From the NCBI GenBank assembly GCA_020428115.1, contig JAGQNJ010000003.1, forward strand, positions 15,766 through 23,328: a stretch of 7,563 nucleotides of DNA. The letters run 5' to 3'. The position numbers and the translations under genes were made by a program. The DNA is from Candidatus Saccharimonadota bacterium. GTDB taxonomy: Bacteria > Patescibacteriota > Saccharimonadia > Saccharimonadales > JAGQNJ01. The notes under the pieces were generated by a model, which did not search any database, was not told the origin of the DNA, and worked only from the letters and a program-made list of their open reading frames with translations. Each line of letters opens with the position of its first letter. The first letter of the stretch is position 1. Below are positions 1 through 5,518 of this stretch, one piece after another.

Positions 1-62
1 CCGTACACTAAGTACGATTTATTCGGCTTCTCAGGAATAAATCTTATATTGCATCCAAGCAC
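1..62 (-). CDS. Possible 5' end of an unidentified gene, cut by the left window edge
   Basis: An open frame starts with GTG at 62-60 and runs leftward off the window for 20 codons without a stop. It reads approximately MLGCNIRFIPEKPNKSYLVY. Seen: 16 bases upstream of the GTG lies the prmC stop codon, and between them is TGT-TATATA (extended -10 type), with exactly 6 nt between the hexamer and the GTG. That is the same layout as at prmC. No Shine-Dalgarno sequence is present. Twenty open codons alone are weak evidence, since they occur by chance about a third of the time, so the call rests on the repeated promoter-start geometry. No family is recognised. The frame is continuous with prmC beyond its TAG stop, so a read-through tail is a formal alternative. 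Confidence 0.35.
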   Translation of the reverse strand, partial: MLGCNIRFIPEKPNKSYLVY

Positions 63-68
63 AGCGCC

Positions 69-77
69 TATATAACA
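69..77 (-). promoter_or_regulatory. Candidate extended -10 promoter directly after prmC
   Basis: On the minus strand TGT-TATATA lies immediately after the prmC stop codon (78-80). The predicted +1, 7 nt past the hexamer, falls on the G of the GTG at 62. No convincing -35 is visible; it would lie inside the prmC 3' end. The call is supported mainly by its identity in layout to the prmC promoter. Confidence 0.35.
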
Positions 78-878
78 CTAATTAATACTGAATAGTTGGA
101 TGAAGTCTTGTTCCATTTGCAGTTTATAACAATGTTTTTGTGCAACTTTGGCGAGTTCCGCGTGTTGAAGGGGGAGTGATTCAGTTAGGACAAAAACAGG
201 CTTCATGTCCATATTCTCAATCTGATCAAACAGCTTTCGATATAAATCTAGTCCATCCGCACCACCAAAAAGAGCCAGCCTTGGCTCGAACTCAGCTGAT
301 TTATTAATGGGGAACTTATCGGGGACATAGGGCAAGTTACAGAGTAGAATATCTTGATACTTAAGGCCATCAAGGAGGTTTGTCTGTATAAATTCAACCT
401 TAGCTTCGTGTTTACGAGCGTTCTTCTTAGCAACAGTAATACAGTTGGAATCGACGTCAGTTGCGCAAACATTACTAGTAGGTATCTCAAGCTTTGCGGT
501 AACTGCCAGTGCGCCAGAGCCAGTTCCTATATCCGCAATTCTAGGGCTACTTATTGGTAATTTTTTGAGCATATCAATCATTGTTTCAGACTCTGGGCGG
601 GGTTGAAGCACGTGATTATTGACTATGAACTCTCGACCATAAAACTCACTTTTGCCCCTGATATATGCGAGCGGTTCATGTTTAGCACGGCGCGTGAAGA
701 GTTGGTTTAGGATTCTTTCTTGTTCAGGAGTGATACGGAGCTTAGGATGGGCAAGCAACTGAGCACGATTTTTATTCAAAACATCCTCAAGTAAGACTAA
801 TACATCTAGCTTTGCAGTAGTAATCTCAGCTTCTTGTAGGTTTTGAGTCGCTTCAGTGAGCCAGTCCCGGATGTTCAT
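78..878 (-). CDS. prmC: Peptide chain release factor N5-glutamine methyltransferase PrmC
   Basis: 266 aa. Transfers a methyl group from S-adenosylmethionine to the glutamine of the GGQ motif in release factors, which speeds peptide release. Residues 1-95 form the N-terminal helical domain, including the family block HEPLAYIRGKSEFYGREF (67-84). A class I SAM-binding motif, DIGTGSGALAV, is at 116-126, with the acidic strand end DVD at 141-143. The substrate-binding tetrapeptide is NLPY (181-184) instead of the usual NPPY. The frame is open further upstream to 1112. I chose the ATG at 878 because the family homology begins at MNIRDW and because the upstream extension is antisense to the neighbouring gene and crosses the promoter. 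No Shine-Dalgarno sequence is present; TATAAT ends 6 nt before the ATG, so the transcript is probably leaderless. Its substrate gene prfA lies upstream on the same strand, separated by an opposite-strand gene. Confidence 0.95.
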   Translation of the reverse strand: MNIRDWLTEATQNLQEAEITTAKLDVLVLLEDVLNKNRAQLLAHPKLRITPEQERILNQLFTRRAKHEPLAYIRGKSEFYGREFIVNNHVLQPRPESETMIDMLKKLPISSPRIADIGTGSGALAVTAKLEIPTSNVCATDVDSNCITVAKKNARKHEAKVEFIQTNLLDGLKYQDILLCNLPYVPDKFPINKSAEFEPRLALFGGADGLDLYRKLFDQIENMDMKPVFVLTESLPLQHAELAKVAQKHCYKLQMEQDFIQLFSIN

Positions 879-884
879 ATGTGG

Positions 885-893
885 ATTATAACA
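885..893 (-). promoter_or_regulatory. prmC extended -10 promoter giving a probable leaderless mRNA
   Basis: Reading on the minus strand, TGT-TATAAT is a perfect extended -10. Six nucleotides (CCACAT) separate it from the ATG at 878. Standard spacing puts +1 on the A of the start codon. No good -35 is visible at 16-18 nt, which is typical of extended -10 promoters. It is divergent from the promoter of the 201-aa gene. Confidence 0.75.
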
Positions 894-903
894 CCTGAAC
901 GGA

Positions 904-932
904 TTGACAGATATGAATAAGTGTGATAGGAT
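904..932 (+). promoter_or_regulatory. Near-consensus sigma70-type promoter for the 201-aa gene
   Basis: Perfect -35 TTGACA (904-909), 17-nt spacer, then TAGGAT (927-932) preceded by TGA, which gives the extended -10 TGn. The predicted +1 is near 939, leaving a leader of about 29 nt. The leader carries a Shine-Dalgarno AAGGA (957-961) 6 nt before the ATG at 968. This is the best-matching full promoter in the window. Confidence 0.8.
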
Positions 933-967
933 GTAGCTAAGTTCAATGAAAACAAAAAGGAAATAAA

Positions 968-1573
968 ATGAGCGTCGAAAACTCGGAATCACAACCAATA
1001 CAGCGCCAAGAACCCGTAGCCCCAATGACACCAGAAGAAGTACAAGCAGAGGCTTCTCGTTTGGCCCATGAACATATCGCTGGCTTGGAGCCGATAGATT
1101 TTGGTGGCGCACGAGAAGCTTTAGCAGATCAAGAAGTTGTACAGCAAGAAAAAGTTGCCGCAGCTCTTGCTAAGCGTGAAAGAATGGAAGAAATGGATAA
1201 ATGGTCTCAGGCTCAAGGCAAGATCACGAGGGAGAGAGCCGTAGCTGCAAAAAGAGCTGAACAGGTTGCAAAAGAAAAAGTTGCCGGGAGTACCACCCAG
1301 GACGAAATAGATAAAGCGGAAATGGATTTCAGACGAAGGAACGAGGAAATTTCTAGCATGCAGCACGAAGTGGGCGCGACAATGAATAGTACAATCTATG
1401 GCACACCAACCAAAGAGGGTGATATCCTTCGACATGAAGTGTCAGATATGGGGCCAAATAGAGTTTTTGGTGAAGGGAGATCAGGCTCAAGAAGTACGCT
1501 TCGATCACCCGCAAACATTAAAATTGATAAAAAAGAAGAGACATCGGATGTCTCCGAAACGAAGGTTGCATAG
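968..1573 (+). CDS. Unrecognised 201-aa Glu/Ala/Lys-rich, probably coiled-coil protein
   Basis: I do not recognise this protein. It is hydrophilic, with no signal peptide and no membrane segment. Residues 1-45 are proline- and glutamine-containing and acidic. Residues 50-135 are rich in Ala, Glu, Lys, Arg and Gln with long charged helical stretches, consistent with a coiled coil. Residues 140-201 are Gly/Ser/Arg/Lys-rich and likely disordered, ending in ETKVA. It has no cysteine and few aromatics. Start support: AAGGA Shine-Dalgarno 6 nt upstream and a strong promoter at 904-932. It is single-gene in layout: divergent from prmC and convergent with prfA, 44 bp from the prfA end. It splits the common prfA-prmC pair, so it looks like an insertion into an ancestral operon. 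A structural or scaffolding role is possible, but no function is shown by the sequence. Confidence 0.8.
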   Translation: MSVENSESQPIQRQEPVAPMTPEEVQAEASRLAHEHIAGLEPIDFGGAREALADQEVVQQEKVAAALAKRERMEEMDKWSQAQGKITRERAVAAKRAEQVAKEKVAGSTTQDEIDKAEMDFRRRNEEISSMQHEVGATMNSTIYGTPTKEGDILRHEVSDMGPNRVFGEGRSGSRSTLRSPANIKIDKKEETSDVSETKVA

Positions 1574-1587
1574 CCTAAAATAACACC

Positions 1588-1607
1588 GTGAAAGCGTTTA
1601 CTTTCGT
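1588..1607. terminator. Weak hairpin between convergent gene ends (possible bidirectional terminator)
   Basis: GAAAG (1590-1594) pairs with CTTTC (1601-1605) around a 6-nt loop, extendable by two G-U pairs. An ATTTTA stretch follows on the plus strand and a TTATTTTA stretch on the minus strand, but neither is a proper U-tract directly at the hairpin base. Position between two convergent stops is the main support. Confidence 0.25.
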
Positions 1608-1617
1608 CGAGAGCATT

Positions 1618-2673
1618 TTATTCTTGACCAGCTAGTTCGTGTTCGGCTTTTTGGAGTTCTTCTATAATGTCGTCGATGTTGCCAGCGAGGGCGGCAGGGA
1701 TGTTGGATCGAGAATAGCCGATGCGGTGGTCGGTAATGCGGTCCTGGGGGAAGTTGTAAGTGCGGATTTTTTCGCTTCTATCCCCGGAGCCAATGAGCTT
1801 TTTGCGTGCATCTGACAGCTGCTTTTGCTCTTCCTCGATCTTGGCCTGGAGGAGGCGGGATCGAAGAACCCCCATGGCTTTGTCTTTGTTTTTGAGCTGG
1901 GATTTCTCGTCCTGGCAAGTTACCACAACACCCGTTGGAAGGTGAGTTATGCGTACGGCCGAGTCAGTAGTATTAACAGATTGGCCACCATGGCCAGAGG
2001 AGCGATAGACATCGATACGCAGATCGTTTGGATTGATTTCGATATCTGATTCTTCGGCCTCCGGCAAAACGGCCACAGTGACGGTGCTGGTGTGGATACG
2101 ACCTTGGCTCTCGGTACTAGGAACGCGCTGGACACGGTGTACGCCAGCCTCAAACTTGAGGTTTTTGTAGGCATCTTCGCCACGAACCGCAAAGATCACC
2201 TCTTTGTATCCGCCGACTTCGTTGTCACTGTGCTCGATGAGCTCAACCTTGTAATTGTGTACTTCAGCCCAGCGAATATACATGCGATACAAATCACCAG
2301 CAAATAGACTGGCCTCGTCGCCACCCGCGGCGGCCCTTATCTCAACGATGGCATCGCGCTCGTCATTGGGGTCTTTGGGGATCAGTGCTTCTGTGAGTGC
2401 TTGTTCGTTTTGTTGGTCTTTTTGTTCTAGTTCAGCGATCTCTGCTTTGGCCAGAGCAGAAAGCTCGGGATCGGCACTGCGGATGATTTCCTCTGCCTCC
2501 TCTCGGGCGTGCTGTATCTGTGCTTTTTGATCGAATAGACTGAGAACATCCTCAAGCTGGCTCTGGCGACGGGCCAATTTGGGGTACTCTTTGGAGCTAA
2601 AAATAGCAGGATCCTGCAACTTTGCTTGCAGTTCCTCGAGTTCTTTGCGTAGTTCTTGCTCTTTTTGGTTCAT
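1618..2673 (-). CDS. prfA: Peptide chain release factor 1 (RF1)
   Basis: 351 aa, close to the usual 355-360. Recognises UAA and UAG stop codons in the ribosomal A site and triggers peptide release. Residues 1-95 are the N-terminal helical domain. The codon-reading domain follows, with VHRVQRVPSTESQGRIHTS starting near 178; the stop-codon tripeptide is PST at 185-187, matching the RF1 PxT pattern (PAT in E. coli) and not the SPF of RF2. The catalytic GGQ is at 229-231 within SSGHGGQSVNTTDSAVRITH. The C-terminal SDRSEKIRTYNFPQDRITDHR-type block is near 299-317. The start is supported by Shine-Dalgarno AGGAG (2680-2684) 6 nt before the ATG. The gene follows an intrinsic terminator placed after rpmE, so it is expressed either by read-through or from a weak promoter; TATACT at 2685-2690 is a poor candidate, since it abuts the SD. 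The GGQ glutamine is the expected substrate of PrmC encoded downstream. Confidence 0.98.
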   Translation of the reverse strand: MNQKEQELRKELEELQAKLQDPAIFSSKEYPKLARRQSQLEDVLSLFDQKAQIQHAREEAEEIIRSADPELSALAKAEIAELEQKDQQNEQALTEALIPKDPNDERDAIVEIRAAAGGDEASLFAGDLYRMYIRWAEVHNYKVELIEHSDNEVGGYKEVIFAVRGEDAYKNLKFEAGVHRVQRVPSTESQGRIHTSTVTVAVLPEAEESDIEINPNDLRIDVYRSSGHGGQSVNTTDSAVRITHLPTGVVVTCQDEKSQLKNKDKAMGVLRSRLLQAKIEEEQKQLSDARKKLIGSGDRSEKIRTYNFPQDRITDHRIGYSRSNIPAALAGNIDDIIEELQKAEHELAGQE

Positions 2674-2689
2674 TACCTGCTCCTAGTAT

Positions 2690-2727
2690 AAAAGAAAACC
2701 GCTCTCAAACGTAGTAGGAGAGCGGTT
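2690..2727 (-). terminator. Intrinsic terminator of rpmE, directly upstream of prfA
   Basis: AACCGCTCTC (2697-2706) and GAGAGCGGTT (2718-2727) form a perfect 10-bp stem with an 11-nt loop. Read on the minus strand it is followed by TTCTTTT, a good U-tract. It lies 16 bp past the rpmE stop and 16 bp before the prfA start, with only the prfA ribosome binding site between. Confidence 0.88.
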
Positions 2728-2743
2728 GGTAGGGCTTGTTTAG

Positions 2744-3100
2744 TTATTTATCAGCGGTAGCGGCTTCTTTCTTCTCGGCTTTTTTAGCTTCTTTGCTTGC
2801 TTTGTTGTCTACCTTTTTCTTGGCAGAAGCAGCACGGGCAGCTTTGGCTTTTTCGGCTGCCTCTCGACGTGCCTTGAACTTATCGACACGACCTTCGATG
2901 TCTACAATCTTTTCTTCGCCAGTAAAGAATGGGTGTGATGCACTAGAGATGTGTACTTTGATGAGTGGATACTCGTTGCCGTCTTCCCATTTGATAGTTT
3001 CTTCGGCGACCGCAGTAGAACGTGTCAGAAAACGCGCGCCATTGTTGAGGTCTTCGAAGACTACAATTCGGTAGTTGTTCGGGTGGATGTCTTTCTTCAT
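2744..3100 (-). CDS. rpmE2: 50S ribosomal protein L31, type B
   Basis: 118 aa. A protein of the large ribosomal subunit near the central protuberance and the 30S bridge. MKKDIHPNNYRIVVFEDL at the start and the stretch TIKWEDGNEYPLIKVHISS followed by HPFFTG (35-61) are typical of type B L31. The protein has no cysteine, so it belongs to the zinc-independent class lacking the CxxC pairs. Family members are usually about 80-90 aa; here residues about 80-118 form an extra Lys/Ala/Glu tail, probably helical or disordered and RNA-contacting. The frame is open to an upstream ATG at 3121, but that ATG overlaps the -10 element and adds non-homologous residues. The ATG at 3100 matches the family start. 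No Shine-Dalgarno sequence is present; the predicted +1 is about 4 nt before the ATG. It is divergent from rpsB. Confidence 0.95.
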   Translation of the reverse strand: MKKDIHPNNYRIVVFEDLNNGARFLTRSTAVAEETIKWEDGNEYPLIKVHISSASHPFFTGEEKIVDIEGRVDKFKARREAAEKAKAARAASAKKKVDNKASKEAKKAEKKEAATADK

Positions 3101-3110
3101 AACTCGGGCT

Positions 3111-3139
3111 AGTATACACATCTGTTAGCCAAATTGCAA
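3111..3139 (-). promoter_or_regulatory. rpmE promoter with an almost absent 5' leader
   Basis: Minus strand: -35 TTGCAA (3134-3139), 17-nt spacer, -10 TATACT (3111-3116). The predicted +1 is near 3104, only about 4 nt before the ATG at 3100. The 10 nt between the hexamer and the ATG contain no Shine-Dalgarno sequence. Confidence 0.7.
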
Positions 3140-3146
3140 TACTCTG

Positions 3147-3175
3147 TTGCATCAGAACCTCACATCTGTTATTAT
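3147..3175 (+). promoter_or_regulatory. rpsB operon promoter
   Basis: -35-like TTGCAT (3147-3152, 3 of 6 matches), 17-nt spacer, then TGT-TATTAT (3167-3175), an extended -10. The predicted +1 is near 3182, giving a leader of about 104 nt. It is back-to-back with the rpmE promoter; the two -35 elements are only 7 bp apart. Confidence 0.65.
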
Positions 3176-3196
3176 TGCCCAGTAACTAATTAAGCA

Positions 3197-3253
3197 GTTT
3201 GGGAGACGATTCTCTTGCCTGAAGTCCGTGTAGGAGCAGGCGAGCGCCCAAAC
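3197..3253 (+). ncRNA. Candidate structured rpsB leader RNA (three-way junction)
   Basis: Pairing seen by eye: P1 GTTTGGG (3197-3203) with CCCAAAC (3247-3253), 7 bp; P2 GAGA (3203-3206) with TCTC (3211-3214) around the loop CGAT; P3 CTTGCCTG (3214-3221) with CAGGCGAG (3237-3244), 8 bp including one G-U. P3 is capped by TCC (3225-3227) with GGA (3233-3235) around a GTGTA loop, with an asymmetric AAG/G internal loop. The ends of P1, P2 and P3 share bases at the junction (3203, 3214), so the exact helix boundaries are uncertain. The element is inside the predicted leader, about 33 nt before the rpsB ATG and ahead of the SD. Ribosomal protein leaders of this kind often bind their own product; autoregulation by S2 is inferred, not shown. 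Confidence 0.6.
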
Positions 3254-3285
3254 GAAGGTCAAGAATCGGAGAAAGGACATACTTC

Positions 3286-4023
3286 ATGGCTACAGTTGAT
3301 GTAGACATCAAAAAACTTCTAGAGTCAGGTGCTCACTTTGGGCACAAGACTTCACGCTGGCACCCCAAAATGGCGCCGTATATTCATAGCAAACGGGGCG
3401 GTAATCATATTATCGACCTGACTAAGACTGTCGCAGGCCTAGAAGAAGCTTTGGCATTTATCGAGAAAACTGCATCAGAAGGACGACAAGTACTCATCGT
3501 AGGGACGAAGCGTCAGGCAAAAGATGTGGTTAAACAAGTTGCTGTGGCAACCGGAATGCCGTATGTATGCGAGCGATGGCTTGGAGGGATGCTCACTAAC
3601 CAGACAACTATGGCTGGGCGCATTAAGCATCTCAAGGATCTTGAATCAAAGATGGAATCGGGACAGCTCGAGGCCAAATATAATAAGCTTGAAGTACAGC
3701 GCTACCAGGAAGAGATTGATCACATGAACCACCAGTACGGTGGTATCAAAGATATGTCCACGCGTCCTGGCGCGGTGTTCGTGTTTGATATTCTCCATGA
3801 TGTTAACGCGATACGGGAAGCAAATAAGCTTGGTATTTCTACGGCAGCGTTGGTAGACACCAATACTGACCCGACCGACATCACATATCCTATTCCATGT
3901 AATGATGATGCAATCAAGACCATGCAGCTTATAGGTGAGTACTTACAAAAGGCAATCGAGGCAGGCAAGGCAAAAGCGAAGTCCGCGACTAAAGATGATG
4001 ATACGAAAGGTGGTGAAAAATAA
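3286..4023 (+). CDS. rpsB: 30S ribosomal protein S2
   Basis: 245 aa, a normal length for S2. Part of the small subunit on the solvent side near the head-platform junction; needed for late 30S assembly and S1 binding where S1 is present. Family blocks seen: GAHFGHKTSRWHPKM (15-29), PYIHSKRGGNHIIDL (31-45), RWLGGMLTNQTTM (97-109) and DTNTDPTDITYPIPCNDDAI (191-210). The middle (about 113-150) is the helical hairpin insertion. Residues 222-245 are a charged Lys/Ala/Asp tail. The Shine-Dalgarno AAAGGA (3272-3277) lies 8 nt before the ATG. First gene of a plus-strand operon; its stop overlaps the tsf start (TAATG). Probably controlled through the folded leader. Confidence 0.98.
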   Translation: MATVDVDIKKLLESGAHFGHKTSRWHPKMAPYIHSKRGGNHIIDLTKTVAGLEEALAFIEKTASEGRQVLIVGTKRQAKDVVKQVAVATGMPYVCERWLGGMLTNQTTMAGRIKHLKDLESKMESGQLEAKYNKLEVQRYQEEIDHMNHQYGGIKDMSTRPGAVFVFDILHDVNAIREANKLGISTAALVDTNTDPTDITYPIPCNDDAIKTMQLIGEYLQKAIEAGKAKAKSATKDDDTKGGEK

Positions 4024-4619
4024 TGGCTATCAAAATAGAAGACATTAAGCGTCTTAAGAACCTAACTGGTGTGGGGCTGACCGATGCCAAGAAAGCGCTT
4101 GAAGAGTCTAAGGGCGACTTTGATAAGGCACTGGAGGCAATGCGCAAAAAAGGCCTGACAAAGGCCGAAAAGCGTGGCGAGCGTGAAGCGCGTGCGGGGG
4201 TAGTCGGCACTTACAATCACGATGGTCGCATAGGTGTTCTTGTAGAAGTAAATTGTGAGACAGATTTTGTAGCTCGTAACGAAATATTCAGCGAGCTTGT
4301 AAAAGACATCAGCATGCATATTGCCGCTAGCGCGCCTGAGTATGTGTCAATTGACGATGTATCAAAGAGCGATAAAGATAAGGTTCACAAAGAGTTTGCC
4401 GAAAAGGCAAAATCTGAAGGCAAGCCAGCAGATATGGTAGATAAGATTGTGGATGGCCAGGTAAAGAAATACTTTGCAGAACGTTGTCTGCTTGATCAAC
4501 CGTTCATCAAAAATCCAGATCAAACAGTTGGTGATCTCGTCAAAGAGCACAATGCCAAGCTTGGCGAAAATATTGTTATACGGCGCTTTAGTCGCATGGC
4601 TCTCGGCGAAGTAAACTAA
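4023..4619 (+). CDS. tsf: Elongation factor Ts (EF-Ts), short form
   Basis: 198 aa. Nucleotide exchange factor that releases GDP from EF-Tu. Residues 1-45 are the UBA-like N-terminal domain (IKRLKNLTGVGLTDAKKALEE type block near 8-28). The core begins at about 55 with the exchange motif TDFVARNEIF (80-89), whose Asp81 and Phe82 intrude near the EF-Tu magnesium site in known structures. Residues 154-198 end the single core subdomain. The length is nearer to the approximately 200-aa Thermus-type EF-Ts than to the approximately 283-aa E. coli form, so it lacks the second core subdomain and coiled coil. The start overlaps the rpsB stop by one base and has a strong Shine-Dalgarno AAGGTGGTG (4007-4015) with a 7-nt spacer inside the rpsB 3' end, so translation is probably coupled. 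Confidence 0.97.
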   Translation: MAIKIEDIKRLKNLTGVGLTDAKKALEESKGDFDKALEAMRKKGLTKAEKRGEREARAGVVGTYNHDGRIGVLVEVNCETDFVARNEIFSELVKDISMHIAASAPEYVSIDDVSKSDKDKVHKEFAEKAKSEGKPADMVDKIVDGQVKKYFAERCLLDQPFIKNPDQTVGDLVKEHNAKLGENIVIRRFSRMALGEVN

Positions 4620-4625
4620 GAACAT

Positions 4626-4949
4626 ATGCCTGAAAGACAAGATACATTTTTTGATGTTGAGACCTGGTACGAGGGGTCAGATAAGACTATTGCATTGATA
4701 GTTTTGAAAGGGCTAGGCAGTTATGTTCGAAACAACGAGTCTGAAACGACATATGAGGTAGTTTCGGGGCTTGCCACTTTCGAATTCGAAGACGAGCCAG
4801 GTAAACAGTTTTTTGTAGAAGCAGGGAATAAAGTCACAGTACCAATGGGTATTGCCTATCGCGACCAGGGTGATGTAGTTATGCTCGCCACAAGTACTCC
4901 TCCATTCAACCCAAATGCTGTCGAAATTATTCAAGATAACATACAATAG
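4626..4949 (+). CDS. Small cupin-fold protein with degenerate metal site
   Basis: 107 aa, single-domain, soluble. The layout matches a cupin barrel. Motif 1 region: GSYVRNNESETTYEVVSG (31-48), keeping the E-V-x-S-G turn but with N and S/E in place of the two metal-binding histidines. Motif 2: G67-x5-P73-x-G75-x2-Y78, keeping the G/P/G skeleton but with Tyr in place of His. So a cupin fold is likely and a classical Fe/Mn site unlikely; it might be a binding or sensor protein, or metal-free. No substrate can be named. It starts 6 nt after tsf with no good Shine-Dalgarno sequence, and its stop is 4 nt before frr, so it is firmly inside the ribosomal operon, at the place pyrH usually holds. In-frame codon use looks like that of its neighbours. 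Confidence 0.8.
   Translation: MPERQDTFFDVETWYEGSDKTIALIVLKGLGSYVRNNESETTYEVVSGLATFEFEDEPGKQFFVEAGNKVTVPMGIAYRDQGDVVMLATSTPPFNPNAVEIIQDNIQ
4942..4947 (+). promoter_or_regulatory. Possible internal -10 giving a leaderless frr transcript
   Basis: TACAAT (5 of 6 to TATAAT) overlaps the end of the cupin-like gene and stands 6 nt before the frr ATG, so +1 would be the A of the ATG. There is no TGn extension and no good -35 (TGTCGA at 17 nt). Weak alone; noted because the spacing equals that at prmC. Confidence 0.35.
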
Positions 4950-4953
4950 ACCT

Positions 4954-5517
4954 ATGGATGCAAACCAAGTAGTAAAAAAGGCAGAAGATAAATTTAAGGC
5001 AGCACTCGATCATCTTGAGGCAGGTCTCAAGAAGCTGCGTACTGGTCGTGCTCATCCGAGCATGCTTGAGGGCATTACGGTCGAAGCATATGGCGCACCG
5101 ATGCCATTAATACAGGTGGGGACGATTACAGCTCCCGAGGCACAATTACTGCAAATCACCCCCTTTGACCCAAATAATATCGAGGCAATTAGTGCTGCAA
5201 TTCGCGAAGATCAAGCGTTGGGTCTCAATCCTGCGGATGACGGGCGTGTTGTGCGTATTCAAATACCGCCACTGACAGCCGAGCGACGGCAGGAAATTGC
5301 CAAGCAAATCGGTGGCAAGGTAGAGGACGCCATGATTAGCATGCGTCAGGCACGTCATGATGCCCTCAAGGAACTTGACCAGCTCAAAAAAGACAAATCA
5401 ATTAGTGAAGACGACGCAAAACGGCTCACTAAACAGATTGAAGATATTATGCAGAATACCAAGCAAACTATTGATGAGCGTGCAAAAACAAAAGAACAAG
5501 AAATCCTCACGGTTTAG
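4954..5517 (+). CDS. frr: Ribosome recycling factor (RRF)
   Basis: 187 aa, matching the usual 185. Splits the post-termination ribosome together with EF-G. Seen: N-terminal helix of the three-helix bundle (1-29), LRTGRAHPSMLEGITVEAYG (28-47) leading into domain II, GAPMPLIQVGTITAPEAQLLQITPFD-type beta region (47-72), IPPLTAERRQEI (105-116), RQARHDALKEL (131-141) and the C-terminal helix to 187. The open frame extends back to 4915, but the ATG at 4954 is the family start and avoids overlapping the cupin-like gene. No Shine-Dalgarno sequence is visible before it, so it is either coupled to the gene 4 nt upstream or read from a leaderless transcript beginning at TACAAT. Works in the same termination cycle as RF1, encoded on the other strand. 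Confidence 0.97.
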   Translation: MDANQVVKKAEDKFKAALDHLEAGLKKLRTGRAHPSMLEGITVEAYGAPMPLIQVGTITAPEAQLLQITPFDPNNIEAISAAIREDQALGLNPADDGRVVRIQIPPLTAERRQEIAKQIGGKVEDAMISMRQARHDALKELDQLKKDKSISEDDAKRLTKQIEDIMQNTKQTIDERAKTKEQEILTV

Positions 5518-5518
5518 C

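Noticed and set aside
879..1112. A 78-residue hydrophobic N-terminal extension of PrmC, looking like membrane segments
   Set aside because: It is antisense to the 201-aa gene, crosses both divergent promoters, and the PrmC family homology starts exactly at the ATG at 878.
1121..1435. A 104-aa Cys/Phe-rich minus-strand frame opposite the 201-aa gene
   Set aside because: Composition is what results from reading a Lys/Glu-rich gene backwards; no ribosome binding site or promoter.
1760..2530. Several plus-strand frames (61-91 aa) opposite prfA
   Set aside because: Shadows of prfA, which is unambiguous across its whole length; low-complexity Ser/Ala composition.
4023..4619. EF-Ts seeming truncated compared with E. 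coli
   Set aside because: Approximately 200-aa single-core EF-Ts proteins are a known normal form; start and stop are well supported.
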